Assembly: GCA_030446775.1 (NCBI GenBank)
Contig: JAUJMQ010000013.1
Coordinates: 16,381-52,156, forward strand
Direction of reading: 5' to 3'
DNA length: 35,776 nucleotides
Source of the DNA: Egibacteraceae bacterium
GTDB lineage: Bacteria; Actinomycetota; Nitriliruptoria; Euzebyales; Egibacteraceae
Shown: positions 1 to 9,336 of the stretch, in pieces
Layout of the letters: every line of letters begins with the position of its first letter
Numbering within the stretch: the stretch's first letter is position 1
Program-made: the position numbers and the translations under genes
Notes under the pieces: model-generated
Databases searched by the model: none
What the model was told of the DNA's origin: nothing
What the model saw: only the letters and a program-made list of their open reading frames with translations

Positions 1-2
1 CC

Positions 3-1442
3 GGCGCGGCGACCGCCGGCGCGCGGCCCTCGTCGCAGACGGCGTCCCGGCCGCGAACGCTGGCGGAGAAGGTCTGGGACCGCCACGTCGTCGTCGCGGG
101 CGACGGCGGTCCAGACCTGCTCTACGTCGACCTGCACCTGGTCCACGAGGTCACGAGCGCGCAGGCGTTCGAGGGGCTTCGCCTGGCCGGCAGACCGGTC
201 CGCCGGCCCGACCTGACGGTCGCCACGATCGACCACAACATCCCGACTACCGACCGGGGGCTGCCCATCGCCGACCCGCTGTCGGCGCGGCAGGTGGCCG
301 TCCTGGAGGCCAACTGCGCCGAGTTCGGGGTGCCGCTGCTCGGACGGCTGTCGCCCGACCAGGGCATCGTCCACATGATCGGCCCCGAGCTCGGGCTGAC
401 CCAGCCCGGTATGACGGTCGTGTGCGGCGACAGCCACACCGCCACCCACGGGGCGTTCGGGGCGCTGGCGTTCGGGATCGGCACCTCGCAGGTCGAGCAC
501 GTCCTGGCCACCCAGTGCCTGCCCCAGACCAGGCCGCAGACGATGGCCGTGGACGTCGAGGGCGCGCTGGCGTTCGGGGCGACCGCCAAGGACCTCATCC
601 TCGCGGTCATCGCCCAGATCGGCGTCGACGGCGGCGCCGGCGCCGTCATCGAGTACCGCGGCGACGCGGTGCTCGCGCTGTCGATGGAAGAGCGCATGAC
701 GGTGTGCAACATGTCGATCGAGGCCGGCGCGCGCGCGGGGCTCATCGCGCCCGACCAGACGACCGCGGCGTGGCTGCACGGGCGCCGCCACGCGCCCACC
801 GGGGCCGACTGGGAGCGCGCGGTCGCCGACTGGGGGCAGCTGCGCAGCGACGACGAGGCGCCGTTCGACCGGCGCGTCGTCGTGGACGCCGGCACCGTCG
901 AACCGACGGTCACCTGGGGGACGACGCCGGCGATGAGCGTGCCGGTCACCGGGACGGTGCCCCGGCCCGAGGCGACCCGCGATGCCGAGCAGGCACGCCG
1001 CGCGCTGGCGTACATGGGGCTGGCGGGCGGGGAGCCGATCACCAGCCTCGCCGTCGACCGGGTCTTCATCGGCTCGTGCACGAACGCCCGGATCTCCGAC
1101 CTGCGGGCGGCGGCGCGGATGGTCCGGGGGCGCCGGGTCGCCGACGGGGTCCGCGCGATGGTGGTGCCGGGGTCCTACCCGGTGAAGCTGCAGGCCGAGG
1201 CCGAGGGCCTCGCCGACGTCTTCCGCCACGCCGGCTTCGAGTGGCGCGAACCCGGCTGCTCGATGTGCCTGGGCATGAACCCCGACGTCCTGGGCCCCGG
1301 TGAGCGCTGCGCGTCGACGTCGAACCGCAACTTCGAGGGACGCCAGGGCGCCGGCGGCCGCACCCACCTGGTCAGCCCCCCGATGGCGGCCGCCGCAGCG
1401 GTGGCCGGGCACTTCGTCGACGTCCGCGAGCTGGCGGCGTGA
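3..1442 (+). CDS. leuC: 3-isopropylmalate dehydratase large subunit, 5' partial
   Basis: Large subunit of the aconitase-family isomerase that converts 2-isopropylmalate to 3-isopropylmalate in leucine synthesis. The frame is open from the left edge. The family N-terminus ([12 protein letters not shown]) begins near base 57, but no ATG or GTG precedes it in frame, so the true start lies outside the window or is lost. The substrate loop ([12 protein letters not shown]) and the [4Fe-4S] ligands are visible: Cys in GSCTN near base 1077 and two Cys in PGCSMC near 1258 and 1267. About 460 residues remain from TLAEK, the normal LeuC length. The stop overlaps the GTG of leuD by 4 bases, so the two are translationally coupled. 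I am sure of the family; only the start is open. Confidence 0.94.
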   Translation, partial: GAATAGARPSSQTASRPRTLAEKVWDRHVVVAGDGGPDLLYVDLHLVHEVTSAQAFEGLRLAGRPVRRPDLTVATIDHNIPTTDRGLPIADPLSARQVAVLEANCAEFGVPLLGRLSPDQGIVHMIGPELGLTQPGMTVVCGDSHTATHGAFGALAFGIGTSQVEHVLATQCLPQTRPQTMAVDVEGALAFGATAKDLILAVIAQIGVDGGAGAVIEYRGDAVLALSMEERMTVCNMSIEAGARAGLIAPDQTTAAWLHGRRHAPTGADWERAVADWGQLRSDDEAPFDRRVVVDAGTVEPTVTWGTTPAMSVPVTGTVPRPEATRDAEQARRALAYMGLAGGEPITSLAVDRVFIGSCTNARISDLRAAARMVRGRRVADGVRAMVVPGSYPVKLQAEAEGLADVFRHAGFEWREPGCSMCLGMNPDVLGPGERCASTSNRNFEGRQGAGGRTHLVSPPMAAAAAVAGHFVDVRELAA

Positions 1443-2044
1443 GGCCCGTGCGGGTCGTGGACGGAACGGTCGTGCCGCTGTGGCGCGCCGACGTCGACAC
1501 CGACCAGATCATGCCCAAGCAGTTCCTCAAACGGGTCGAGCGCACCGGCTTCGGCGAGTTCCTGTTCGCCGGCTGGCGCGCGGAGCCGGGGTTCGTGCTG
1601 AACGACCCGCGGCGTGCGGGCGCGACGGTGCTCGTCGCCGGCCCCAACTTCGGCGGCGGCTCGTCGCGCGAGCACGCGGTGTGGGGACTGCAGCAGTGGG
1701 GGCTGGACGCGGTCGTGGCGCCGAGCTTCGCCGACATCTTCCGCAGCAACTGCGCCAAGGTGGGCCTGCTGACCGTGGTGCTGCCCGCCGAGGTGTGCGC
1801 GCGGATGGCGGCGGCGTCACAAGCCGACCCGGCGTGGCGCTGCCGCGTCGACCTGGCGAGCCGGACCGTCGCGGTGACGCTCGACGGCGAGGCGATGACC
1901 CTGCCGTTCGACGTCGATGCACACACGCGCCGGTGCCTGCTGGAAGGTCTCGACGACATCGACCTCACCCTGGAGGCGGCCGGCGCGCTCGACGCCTTCG
2001 AGCGCCAGCGCCCCGCGTTCCTGCCGACGACCGTGGCTCGCTGA
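1439..2044 (+). CDS. leuD: 3-isopropylmalate dehydratase small subunit
   Basis: Small (swivel) subunit that pairs with LeuC in the isopropylmalate isomerase. It is 201 residues long, normal for the family. The start is GTG within the leuC stop (GTGA). The N-terminal [13 protein letters not shown] and the substrate-binding [13 protein letters not shown] loop near residues 68-80 are the LeuD signatures, followed by the [16 protein letters not shown] segment. It encodes no Fe-S cluster. It forms an operon with leuC. No leuB is present on this side. Confidence 0.95.
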   Translation: MRPVRVVDGTVVPLWRADVDTDQIMPKQFLKRVERTGFGEFLFAGWRAEPGFVLNDPRRAGATVLVAGPNFGGGSSREHAVWGLQQWGLDAVVAPSFADIFRSNCAKVGLLTVVLPAEVCARMAAASQADPAWRCRVDLASRTVAVTLDGEAMTLPFDVDAHTRRCLLEGLDDIDLTLEAAGALDAFERQRPAFLPTTVAR

Positions 2045-2182
2045 CCCGTCGGGAGCGGGTCCTTGACCCGCGCCGCCGCCCGCGCCAGCCTGGCCTCGGC
2101 CGTCGGGGCATCTACCGGGCGGCCGCCGCGGAGGGGTCGCCGTGGCGCGTCGGGTCGTCGCCGGCCCAGGTCAGGAGACACC

Positions 2183-2752
2183 GTGGCACAGCCCGCACCG
2201 GAACCCGCCGGACGGGACTTTCCGCGCGTGCCCGCCTACGCGTGGTCGTGGCTGCAGCGCTCCCGGCCGGTGCTGGTCGAGGCCGCGGACCGGTTGACCG
2301 GCGCGCCGCCGAGCCCGGGCTTCGTCGACGGGCTGCGCCGGCGCTTCGAGACCGACCCGTTCACCCGTGACGTGGTGGTCGGGGTCGTCGCCGACGTCGC
2401 CTTCGGCGGCCGCCTGCCCTCCGGTCGCCCCCCCGGCGCGTCGTGGGACCGTGGCCTGACCTGGTGGGCGGCCGCGATCGCCGGCACGACTCCCGAGCAG
2501 TTCGAGTCGCGCGCCGCGCGCCCGGCATCGCAGCGCCGGCTGTTCGGCGACGACGGCCCCTCCGACGCTCCGACCGCGTCCCCGACCCGGCCGCCGCAGG
2601 CGACATCGGCCGAGCGCGCGATGCTCGTGTCGGGGTTGCGCGGCCTGCTCGCCACCGCCGAGGGGGACTGTGTCCCCGCCGCCGCGGTGCGCTCGCTGCT
2701 CGCCGCGATCGATGCCTCCTCCCCGACGGCGGGTCCACCCCCGCCGCAGTAG
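2183..2752 (+). CDS. Conserved-looking hypothetical protein upstream of SNF2 helicase
   Basis: I do not recognise this protein (about 189 residues). The GTG at 2183 is chosen because AGGAGA precedes it with about 5 bases of spacing; the open frame begins at 2063 but the extra N-terminus is Arg/Ala-rich and looks non-coding. The N-terminal half has an ordered-looking Trp-rich stretch (YAWSWLQRS, WDRGLTWWAAAI). The C-terminal third is Pro/Ser-rich with a short helical end. There is no signal peptide or membrane segment. It lies 69 bases before the helicase gene and in the same direction, so it may be co-transcribed with the SNF2/SWIM pair; that link is inference. Confidence 0.6.
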   Translation: MAQPAPEPAGRDFPRVPAYAWSWLQRSRPVLVEAADRLTGAPPSPGFVDGLRRRFETDPFTRDVVVGVVADVAFGGRLPSGRPPGASWDRGLTWWAAAIAGTTPEQFESRAARPASQRRLFGDDGPSDAPTASPTRPPQATSAERAMLVSGLRGLLATAEGDCVPAAAVRSLLAAIDASSPTAGPPPPQ

Positions 2753-2821
2753 CGTGGGACGGCTGCGCGCCGGTCCTCCACGACCGCGGCGTGCCTGTCG
2801 CGTTTCCAGGAGGTCTGCGCT

Positions 2822-5800
2822 CTGCCCGCCGCCCAGGTCACGTTCCGCCCGGACGCCGACGTCCCGGCGTGGGGCGTGCTCGTCGTCGCGGACCCGACCG
2901 GCGCGCCGGTGGACGGCGCCGACTGCGAGCGGCTCGGCCTGCCACCGGGTCACGCCGCCCGCGTCCGGCTCGCCGTCGTCTCCGACGGCGAGGTAGGGTT
3001 ACGTGAGGTCGCGGCGCGGACCCTGCCGCTGACGGCGGCGCTGCCGGCCCTTCTCGCCGTGCACGACTCGGGCGGCCCGGCCTTCCGGCGCCTGCCCGAC
3101 AGCCTGCGCGCGTGGGCGCTGGCGACCCGCCTCGCGCTGCGCCTGGTCGCGGCCCACCGGATGGTGCCGACACTGACCCGTGCCGGCGGAGCGGGGACCG
3201 CGGCCGCCGACCCCGGCGCCGGCGAGCGGCCCGTGGTCGCGACCTGGCGGGCGCTCGTCGACGACGACCCCGAGGTGGCGGCCGCGCTCGCGCGGCTGGC
3301 CGCGGCGCTGCCGCCCGCCGCACGCAGCGTCGCGCTCGACGGGCACCGCCTGTACGAGCCCGGTGCGCTGCTGCGCGCCTTCGCCGACGCAGTCGCCGAC
3401 ACCGCCGCCCGCCAGGCCGCCCCGCCGCCGCGCCCGGGGCGGCCGCGTGCCCGCTTGCTGCCCGGGACCGCCCGCTGGGCCGAGGCGCGCGCCGCTCCCG
3501 GCGCCGCCGGCGTCCGCCGCGGCGCCGCCGGCGCCGGGGGCGGCGCCGGCGGGGGCGGCGGGCGGGGCGGGGGGTGCGGGGGGGCGGGCGGGGCGGCGGG
3601 GGGGGCCCGGCGCGCGCCCGCCGGGCAGGGCGACCCGTGGCCGCTGCGGTTCTTCCTGCGCACGACCGACGGCGCGCTGCTGCCCGCCGCCGACGTGTGG
3701 GCGGCCGCCGCCGACGCCGACGCCGTCGCGCTGCAGGAGGCGCTGCTACGCGGGCTCGGCCGCTGCGCGAGGGTGTTCGCCCCCCTGGACCGCGCACTGC
3801 GCGAGGCCGAGCCTGCCGCCGTCGACCTGGACGCCGCGGAGGCCTATGCGTTCATCTGCGACGCCGAGCCCGTGCTGCGGGGGGCTGACGTCGTCGTCGT
3901 GCTGCCGCCGGACGTTGCCGAGGAGGACGTGCGGCTGCGCCTGCGGGTCGGCGCCGGGGAGGACGCCGCCCCGGGGACGGACGCCGGGACCGACGAGGCA
4001 GCGCTCGGCGACACGGCCGGGTACGCGTGGGAGGTGGTGCTCGGCGACGAGGCGCTGGCCGACTGGGAGCTCGCTGCCCTGGCCGACGCCCGCTCGCCGC
4101 TGCTGCGCTGGCGCGACCGCTGGGTGCGGCTCGACCCGGCGCAGATCGCCCGGCTGCGCAGCCTCGGCCCAGGGGGGCGACTGAGCCTGGGGGAGGCGCT
4201 CGCGTTCGGCCTGGGCGGGACGACGACGGTCGCCGAGGTCACCGGCGAGCAGGGGGCTGCCCGCGGCGAGCGCGTCGAGGTCGTCGCCGACGGCCGCGTC
4301 GCCGACCTGCTCGACCGGCTGCGGGGCGCCGCCGACCGCCCCGAGGTCGCCACTTCCCCAGAGGGGTTCGTCGGTGAGCTGCGGCCCTACCAGCGGCGCG
4401 GGGTGGCGTGGCTGCAGGGCATGGGCGAGCTCGGGCTGGGCGCGGTCCTCGCCGACGACATGGGCCTGGGCAAGGGCATCCAGCTGATCGCCTACCTGCT
4501 CGCGCTGCACCGGGCCGGTTCTCGGGAGCTGCCCTGCCTTGTCGTGTGCCCCACGTCGGTCGTCGGCAACTGGCAGCGCGAGATCGCCCGCTTCGCACCG
4601 GGTCTGGCGGTGACGAGGTGGCACGGCGCCGACCGCCCGGAACAGATCGCCGGCGTCCGCGGGGTGGTGCTGACGACCTACGGGACGCTGCGACGCGACG
4701 TCGAACGCCTCGCCGAGACCGCGTGGGACGTCGTGACCCTCGACGAGGCGCAGCACGTCAAGAACCCGCAGACCGCCGGAGCGAAGGCGGTGCGGCGACT
4801 GCGGCGGCGCCAGACCGTGGCGCTGACCGGCACCCCGCTGGAGAACCGGCTCGCCGAGCTGTGGTCGCTGCTCGACGTGACCACCCCCGGACTGCTCGGC
4901 CCGCGGGCGAGCTTCACCCGGCGCTTCGTCGTGCCCGTCGAGACCCACCACGACCGGGCGACCGCGACGCGGCTGCGCCGGCTCGTCGCCCCCTTCGTGC
5001 TGCGCCGTGAGAAGTCCGACCCGGCGGTCATCGCCGACCTCCCACCCAAGATCGAGCGCACGGTCCCGTGCCCGCTCACCGCCGAGCAGGCACAGCTGTA
5101 CGCCGCGGCGGTCGACCGGGTCCTGGGGTCGGGAGCGCTGGACGGCACGTCGGCGATGGAACGGCGCGGCCGGGTGCTGGCCCTGCTCACAGCGCTCAAG
5201 CAGATCTGCAACCACCCGTCGCAGTACCTGCGCGAGGACGCGACGGCGCTTCCCGGACGGTCCGGCAAGCTCGCCGCCGCGCGCGAGATCATCGGCGAGG
5301 CGGTCGACGCCGGCGACCGCGTGCTGGTGTTCACCCAGTACGTCGCCATGGGCCGCCTCCTGGTGGCGCAGCTGGGTGCCGACCTGGGCGTGGAGGTGCC
5401 GTTCCTCCACGGCGGGGTGCCGGCGCCCGCCCGCGACCGCCTCGTCGCCGGCTTCCAGGCCGGCATGGACGGCACGGTCGGCGAGGGTCCGCCGGTGCTC
5501 GTCATCAGCCTGCGCGCCGGCGGGACCGGCCTGAACCTCACCGCAGCCACCCACGTCGTGCACTACGACCGCTGGTGGAACCCCGCGGTGGAGGACCAGG
5601 CCACCGACCGTGCGCACCGCATCGGGCAGCGCCGCACCGTGGAGGTCCACAAGCTCGTGACGGCGGGGACCGTCGAGGAGCGGATCGACGAGCTCCTGAC
5701 GTCCAAGCGCGCCCTGGCCGAGCAGGTCGTGGGGGCGGGGGAGTCGTGGGTGACCGAGCTCGGCGACGACGAGCTGCGCGACCTGGTGGCCCTGTCGGCC

Positions 5801-5866
5801 CAGGCGAGCATCGCCGAGCTCGACGAGGACGATGCCGGGCTCCCGGCGCTGGCGGGGGTTCGGTGA
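2822..5866 (+). CDS. SNF2-family DEAD/DEAH helicase
   Basis: A Swi2/Snf2 DNA-translocase of about 1014 residues. A helicase-associated domain resembling PF12419/DUF3670 lies near residues 400-470 (WEVVLGDEALADWELAALA). The SNF2_N motor starts near 520 with ADDMGLGKGIQ (motif I), DEAQHVKN (II) and LTGTPLENRL (III). The C-terminal motor half carries RAGGTGLNL (V) and QATDRAHRIGQ (VI). Motif I has Gly where nearly all relatives have Thr. The start is uncertain: a good AGGAGG at 2808-2813 points to CTG at 2822, whereas the first GTG is at 2876. Residues about 235-265 are a Gly-rich run encoded by G tracts. The stop overlaps the GTG of the SWIM gene, an association common in actinobacteria. Its biological role is unknown. 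Confidence 0.88.
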   Translation: MPAAQVTFRPDADVPAWGVLVVADPTGAPVDGADCERLGLPPGHAARVRLAVVSDGEVGLREVAARTLPLTAALPALLAVHDSGGPAFRRLPDSLRAWALATRLALRLVAAHRMVPTLTRAGGAGTAAADPGAGERPVVATWRALVDDDPEVAAALARLAAALPPAARSVALDGHRLYEPGALLRAFADAVADTAARQAAPPPRPGRPRARLLPGTARWAEARAAPGAAGVRRGAAGAGGGAGGGGGRGGGCGGAGGAAGGARRAPAGQGDPWPLRFFLRTTDGALLPAADVWAAAADADAVALQEALLRGLGRCARVFAPLDRALREAEPAAVDLDAAEAYAFICDAEPVLRGADVVVVLPPDVAEEDVRLRLRVGAGEDAAPGTDAGTDEAALGDTAGYAWEVVLGDEALADWELAALADARSPLLRWRDRWVRLDPAQIARLRSLGPGGRLSLGEALAFGLGGTTTVAEVTGEQGAARGERVEVVADGRVADLLDRLRGAADRPEVATSPEGFVGELRPYQRRGVAWLQGMGELGLGAVLADDMGLGKGIQLIAYLLALHRAGSRELPCLVVCPTSVVGNWQREIARFAPGLAVTRWHGADRPEQIAGVRGVVLTTYGTLRRDVERLAETAWDVVTLDEAQHVKNPQTAGAKAVRRLRRRQTVALTGTPLENRLAELWSLLDVTTPGLLGPRASFTRRFVVPVETHHDRATATRLRRLVAPFVLRREKSDPAVIADLPPKIERTVPCPLTAEQAQLYAAAVDRVLGSGALDGTSAMERRGRVLALLTALKQICNHPSQYLREDATALPGRSGKLAAAREIIGEAVDAGDRVLVFTQYVAMGRLLVAQLGADLGVEVPFLHGGVPAPARDRLVAGFQAGMDGTVGEGPPVLVISLRAGGTGLNLTAATHVVHYDRWWNPAVEDQATDRAHRIGQRRTVEVHKLVTAGTVEERIDELLTSKRALAEQVVGAGESWVTELGDDELRDLVALSAQASIAELDEDDAGLPALAGVR
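3535..3610 (+). repeat. G-tract low-complexity segment inside the SNF2 gene
   Basis: About 75 bases consisting almost only of G and C, with many runs of 4-8 G on the plus strand. It encodes a Gly/Ala linker between the N-terminal region and the helicase core. It could form G-quadruplexes, and it is error-prone to sequence, so run lengths here should not be trusted. Confidence 0.75.
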
Positions 5867-6662
5867 TCACGAGTCGCTGGGCGCGGGCGTGGGTCGACCT
5901 GCTCGACGACGGCTCGGCGCCGGTCACGCGGCGTTTCGCCCAGGGGCGCAACCTACTGCGCTCCGGGCGCGTCAGCGACGTGCGGCTCGCTCCGGGGTCG
6001 GTGTCGGGCCGCGTGCAGGGCAAGCGGGCCACGCCCCTGGCGGTCGAGATCGCGGTCGGGGTCCTGACCGACGCGCAGTGGGGGCGGGTCGTCGACGCGC
6101 TCGCCGGGCAGGTCCGCCACCGCGCCCGGCTGCTCGCCGGGCAGGTCCCCGACGGGCTGGCGGCCGAGCTCGAGGCGGCCGGGGTGTCGCTGCTGCCGGT
6201 TCGCGAGGACCCTGCGGCCCGCGTGCGGCTGTGAGGATCGGCTCGACGCGTGCATGCACGCCGCGGGGGTGTGGCTCGCGGCGGCCGAGCGGATCGCCGC
6301 CGACCCGTTCGCCCTGCTGCGGGTGCGCGGGCGCGGCCGCGAGCGGCTGCTCGCCGAGGTCGCCGCGACGCGGGGGCCGCGGAGCGGGGCGCCCCCCAGC
6401 AGGGCGTCGACCCGGCCGCGCTGGGGACCGCCGGCTGGCTGAGCGCCCGCGCGGACCTCGACCAGCTCGACGTAGGCCCCGCCCCGCGACCCCGGACGGT
6501 CGCCGGGCCCTTGCGGCTGCTCGGCGACCCGCCCGGCTGGGCCGGTGGGATGGGGGCCGGGACCTGCTCGCACCGCTTGTCGAGCGGGCCGGCGCCTGGG
6601 CGGCGATGCTCGCCGACGGCGACGGCGCCGAGGCCATGCCGCCCGGCCGCGAGGCCCCCTAG
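5863..6662 (+). pseudogene. SWIM zinc-finger protein, frame broken three times
   Basis: Partner of the SNF2 gene. It begins with GTG overlapping the helicase stop (GTGA). The first frame runs SRWARAWVDLLDDG to a stop at 6234. The SWIM motif CxCx7CxH is intact one frame over: Cys codons at 6224, 6230 and 6251 and His at 6257 (CGCEDRLDACMH), preceded by the family-like LRPA and followed by AAGVWLAAAERI. Joining the parts needs removal of one C near 6209-6213, one extra base near 6385 and one near 6550; the last frame ends at 6662. The restored protein would be about 265 residues, a normal family size. Because the protein is preserved on both sides of each break, I suspect sequence errors rather than decay. 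Confidence 0.72.
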
Positions 6663-6720
6663 GCCTGTCTCCCGGAGGCGAGTCGTCGGACGTAAGGCCG
6701 CCCGGCGTTTGCGGTGCGTC

Positions 6721-7172
6721 CTAGGGCGAAACCTCCTCCATCCCCGGCGGCATCTGACCCGTGGCCTTCTGCCAGGCGCCGGCGATCCCCCGCGTCGCGA
6801 GCAGGCGGGCGATACCCACGACGATGCTCGTGGCGAGCGTCCACAGCAGCGCCTCGTTCCATTCCGTCTGGCGTGCGGCGGGGTTCGTCGGGGGTTGCCC
6901 TTCTTGGTCTTCGTCCACCCGGCGATGAACAGCTTGCGAGCGGCGACCCCGGCGATGATCGCCGACCCCGTCGCGGCGACCTTCCACGTCGTTTCCTGTG
7001 CGGTCTGGCTCATCTGTGCGCGAACCTCCGTGCTGAGGACGTCAAGGTCGGAGCCGAGCCTGGCCCGGGCCGCCTGCACGGCGGCGACGTGTGCTGCCAG
7101 CCCGTCGCGGGACGCCGCCCCGGCAGCCGAGGCCCCGGCAGCCGTGGACAGGGAAGGGTCAGGCGCGGTCAT
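6721..7172 (-). pseudogene. DUF3618/DUF4235 membrane protein, one frameshift
   Basis: ATG at 7172 overlaps the stop of the upstream holin-like gene (ATGA). The N-terminal part (AARARLGSDLDVLSTEVRAQ) resembles DUF3618. The rest (WKVAATGSAIIAGVAARK, TNPAARQTEWNEALLWTLA, ARLLATRGIAGAWQKATG) is a clear DUF4235 domain with two membrane helices. The frame breaks at the five-base G run at 6890-6894; one more G restores about 150 residues. In actinobacteria these genes follow Holin-X-type genes, as here. The function is unknown; an envelope location is inferred. Confidence 0.75.
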
Positions 7173-7996
7173 GGCCGCGCCAGCGAGGTCTTGGTGGTCG
7201 TCACGTCCTGCTCCACGTTCGCCTTGGTGGTGTCGAGCGACACGGGGGTCGCGAGCTTCTTCTTGCCGATGAGGCCGGCCGCGGCGGCCCCGCCGAGCAG
7301 CAGCAGCGTCACGATAAGCGCCGCCACCCAGCCGGGCAGGAACAGGGCCAGCACGAACCCGAGGGTGATCAACAGCCCCTGCACACCGAGCCAGGCGAGC
7401 ACACCGGCGACGGTGAGCGCGCCGGCTCCCTTGGCCTTGGCCTTCGCGCCGATGCTGAACTCGGCCTTCGCCAGGGCGATCTCGGCCTTGACCAGCGCCG
7501 AGAGGTCCTCGGCGACGGTGCGGCCTGCCACGCCCACACCCACGGTCGGCTTGGGGCCGCCGATGCCGAACCGACCGGCCAGCGGCGGCCCGTCGGAGCT
7601 GTCGGGCAGCTTGGCCATCGCCCGGCCCTTGAGCTCGGCGGTCTTCTCGGCGGCGGCCTGCCGCGCCGGCGCGATCCGCTCCGCGGCGGCCTGCCGCGCC
7701 GGCGCCGTCTTCTCGACGGCGGCCTGCCGCGCGGATGCGGTCTTCTGCGCGACCGTCTGGCGCGCCGGCGCCGTCTTCTCGGCGGCGGCGTGGCGCGCGG
7801 CAGCCGTCTTCTCCGCCACCGCATGCAGCGCCGGCGCGGTCGCCGAGCTCAACGCGGCGGTCTTGTCCTCCACGACGTGGCGGGCGGTCTCGACCACTGA
7901 GCTGAGGTCGCGGCCTCCCTCGTCGGGCGCGGAGCCGATGCCCGCCGCTCGGGCCCCGACGGCGTCGCCGTCGGGACGGTCGCTGCCTGGGGTCAT
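7169..7996 (-). CDS. Holin-X/phage-holin-superfamily membrane protein with 11-mer repeats
   Basis: About 275 residues. ATG at 7996 is preceded by AGGAG with roughly 11 bases of spacing. The C-terminal half matches the actinobacterial Holin-X type (PF07332-like): an amphipathic stretch (DLSALVKAEIALAKAEF), then two hydrophobic helices (VLAWLGVQGLLITLGFVLALFL and WVAALIVTLLLLGGAAAAG, each quoted in part), then a charged tail. The N-terminal half has six consecutive 11-residue repeats of the type AAEKTAPARQA, predicted helical. It is coupled to the DUF4235 gene by an ATGA overlap. Despite the name, these chromosomal proteins are not shown to be phage holins; a cell-envelope role is likely. It is divergent from the sigma factor. 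Confidence 0.8.
   Translation of the reverse strand: MTPGSDRPDGDAVGARAAGIGSAPDEGGRDLSSVVETARHVVEDKTAALSSATAPALHAVAEKTAAARHAAAEKTAPARQTVAQKTASARQAAVEKTAPARQAAAERIAPARQAAAEKTAELKGRAMAKLPDSSDGPPLAGRFGIGGPKPTVGVGVAGRTVAEDLSALVKAEIALAKAEFSIGAKAKAKGAGALTVAGVLAWLGVQGLLITLGFVLALFLPGWVAALIVTLLLLGGAAAAGLIGKKKLATPVSLDTTKANVEQDVTTTKTSLARP
7640..7837 (-). repeat. Six tandem 33-bp repeats
   Basis: Six back-to-back 33-bp units (starting at 7640, 7673, 7706, 7739, 7772 and 7805) encode the 11-residue helical repeats of the holin-like protein. The units are diverged but in phase, with EKTA and AR conserved in most copies. Confidence 0.9.
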
Positions 7997-8386
7997 GATC
8001 GCTGTGCTCCTGCTCCATCGTCGGTGCGGCGGCCGCGTCCGCGCCGCCAGCGGTCCGCGTACCCGATGTGGGCCGCGGCGACACTGCCGGGCGAGGCTAC
8101 AGTTGCCCACAGACCGCAACTGGGTCTTTACAGCTGGGGGGGCACTCGTCGTACCCTCAGACGAAGCGTCGGGTGTCTACCCGGCAGGACGGACCGAGGC
8201 CCCTTGCGGCGCTCCCCACGTCCACGGACTGCCGCACCACCGTGCCGGTCGACGGTGGGTGCCCATTTTCGACCTTTCAGTGTGACCCGCCAGCCCGGCC
8301 GGGGCCGTTCCAGCCGGCTCGTCGCCCCCTGTGCTTGCCGCCGGCACGGGCCGCGGACGCTCCGACGCCAGAAAGGGTGAAGCGAC
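7997..8386. other. Intergenic region between divergent holin-like and sigma-factor genes
   Basis: A 390-base region that must hold both divergent promoters. I see one clear inverted repeat (listed separately at 8100-8122) and no open frame I would call a gene. GAAAGG at 8371-8376 is a plausible ribosome site for the sigma factor. No convincing -10/-35 pair could be fixed by eye. Confidence 0.5.
8100..8122. promoter_or_regulatory. Operator-like inverted repeat
   Basis: CAGTTGC (8100-8106) and GCAACTG (8116-8122) form a perfect 7-bp inverted repeat with a 9-base spacer. It lies in the divergent promoter region, 104 bases before the holin-like start. The size and symmetry suit a dimeric repressor site; the regulator is unknown. 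Confidence 0.4.
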
Positions 8387-9321
8387 TTGCCACCAGTCGT
8401 CGAGGAAATGCCGCTGCACGACCACGTGCAGCTGTACCTCCGGGAGATGGCGCGCACCGCGCTGCTGACCGCCGAGGAGGAGGTTGACCTCGCGAAGCGC
8501 TACGAGGCGGGACTGGAGGCCGAGCGGCTGCTGGCGGAGAGCAGGAAGCGGGTCGCCGCGGCCCGCAAGCGCCAGCTGCACCAGGTCGACCGGGACGGCA
8601 AGCGGGCCAAGGAGCGCCTCGTCCAGGCCAACCTCCGGCTCGTCGTGTCGGTGGCGAAGCGCTACCAGGGGCAGGGCCTGCCGCTGCTCGACCTCATCCA
8701 GGAGGGCAACCTCGGTCTGCTGCGCGCAGTCGAGAAGTTCGACTACCGGCGCGGCTACAAGTTCTCGACGTACGCGACGTGGTGGATCCGCCAGGCCGTC
8801 GGGCGCGGCGTCGCCGACAAGGGCCGCACGATCCGCCTGCCCGTCCACATGATGGAGCGGGTCCGCCGTGCGCTGTCGATGCAGCGCGACCTGGCCGAGG
8901 CGCTGGGCCGCGAGCCGACCTCGAAGAGCTCGCCTCCGAGCTCGGCGAGGATGTCGCCACCGTCGAGGAGCTGCTGACCTACGCCCGCACGCCCACGTCG
9001 CTGGAGACCCCGGTGGGCGAGGACGGCGACGCCGAGCTCGGTGACTTCATCGAGGACCGCAACGCCGACGACCCCCTGGAGATGGCCGCCAAGGGCCTGG
9101 CCCGCCAGGAGCTGCTCGACGTCGTCGCCGGCCTCCCCGAGCGTGAGCGGATCATCCTCGAGCTGCGCTTCGGCCTGCTCGACGGTGAGGCACGCACGCT
9201 CGACGACGTCGGACGCTACTTCGGCTTGACCCGCGAGCGGATCCGTCAGCTGGAGGCCCGGGCGCTGTCCAAGCTGCGCCACCCGTCGCGCGGGCGTGCC
9301 CTGTCCGACACCGCCGCCTGA
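8387..9321 (+). pseudogene. RpoD/SigA-family sigma factor, one frameshift
   Basis: Sigma-70 family subunit that gives RNA polymerase promoter specificity. It lacks region 1.1 and starts at TTG 8387 (GAAAGG upstream) or ATG 8408. Region 1.2 is [19 protein letters not shown]. Region 2 contains [30 protein letters not shown] and the -10-binding [10 protein letters not shown]. Region 3 begins with RLPVHM. Region 4 ends with the helix-turn-helix LTRERIRQLEARALSKLR. The frame breaks after GREPT at 8919-8920; one extra C gives [20 protein letters not shown] and the intact C-terminus, about 311 residues in all. A sigma factor of this class broken by one C in a C-run is best explained as a sequence error. 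It could be the principal or a secondary (SigB-like) factor. Confidence 0.85.
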
Positions 9322-9336
9322 CCCCGCTGTACCCGA

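Noticed and set aside
5538..8084. An 848-codon open frame on the minus strand across the SWIM and holin-like genes
   Set aside because: In sequence this GC-rich, antisense frames stay open by chance. Its product is Arg/Pro-rich, and the segment 6721-7172 is its only real part.
8218..8231. 14-base string ACGTCCACGGACTG also present at 13244-13257, both in divergent promoter regions
   Set aside because: One exact 14-mer match is expected by chance in 35 kb of high-GC sequence, and the two sites have no shared context beyond it.
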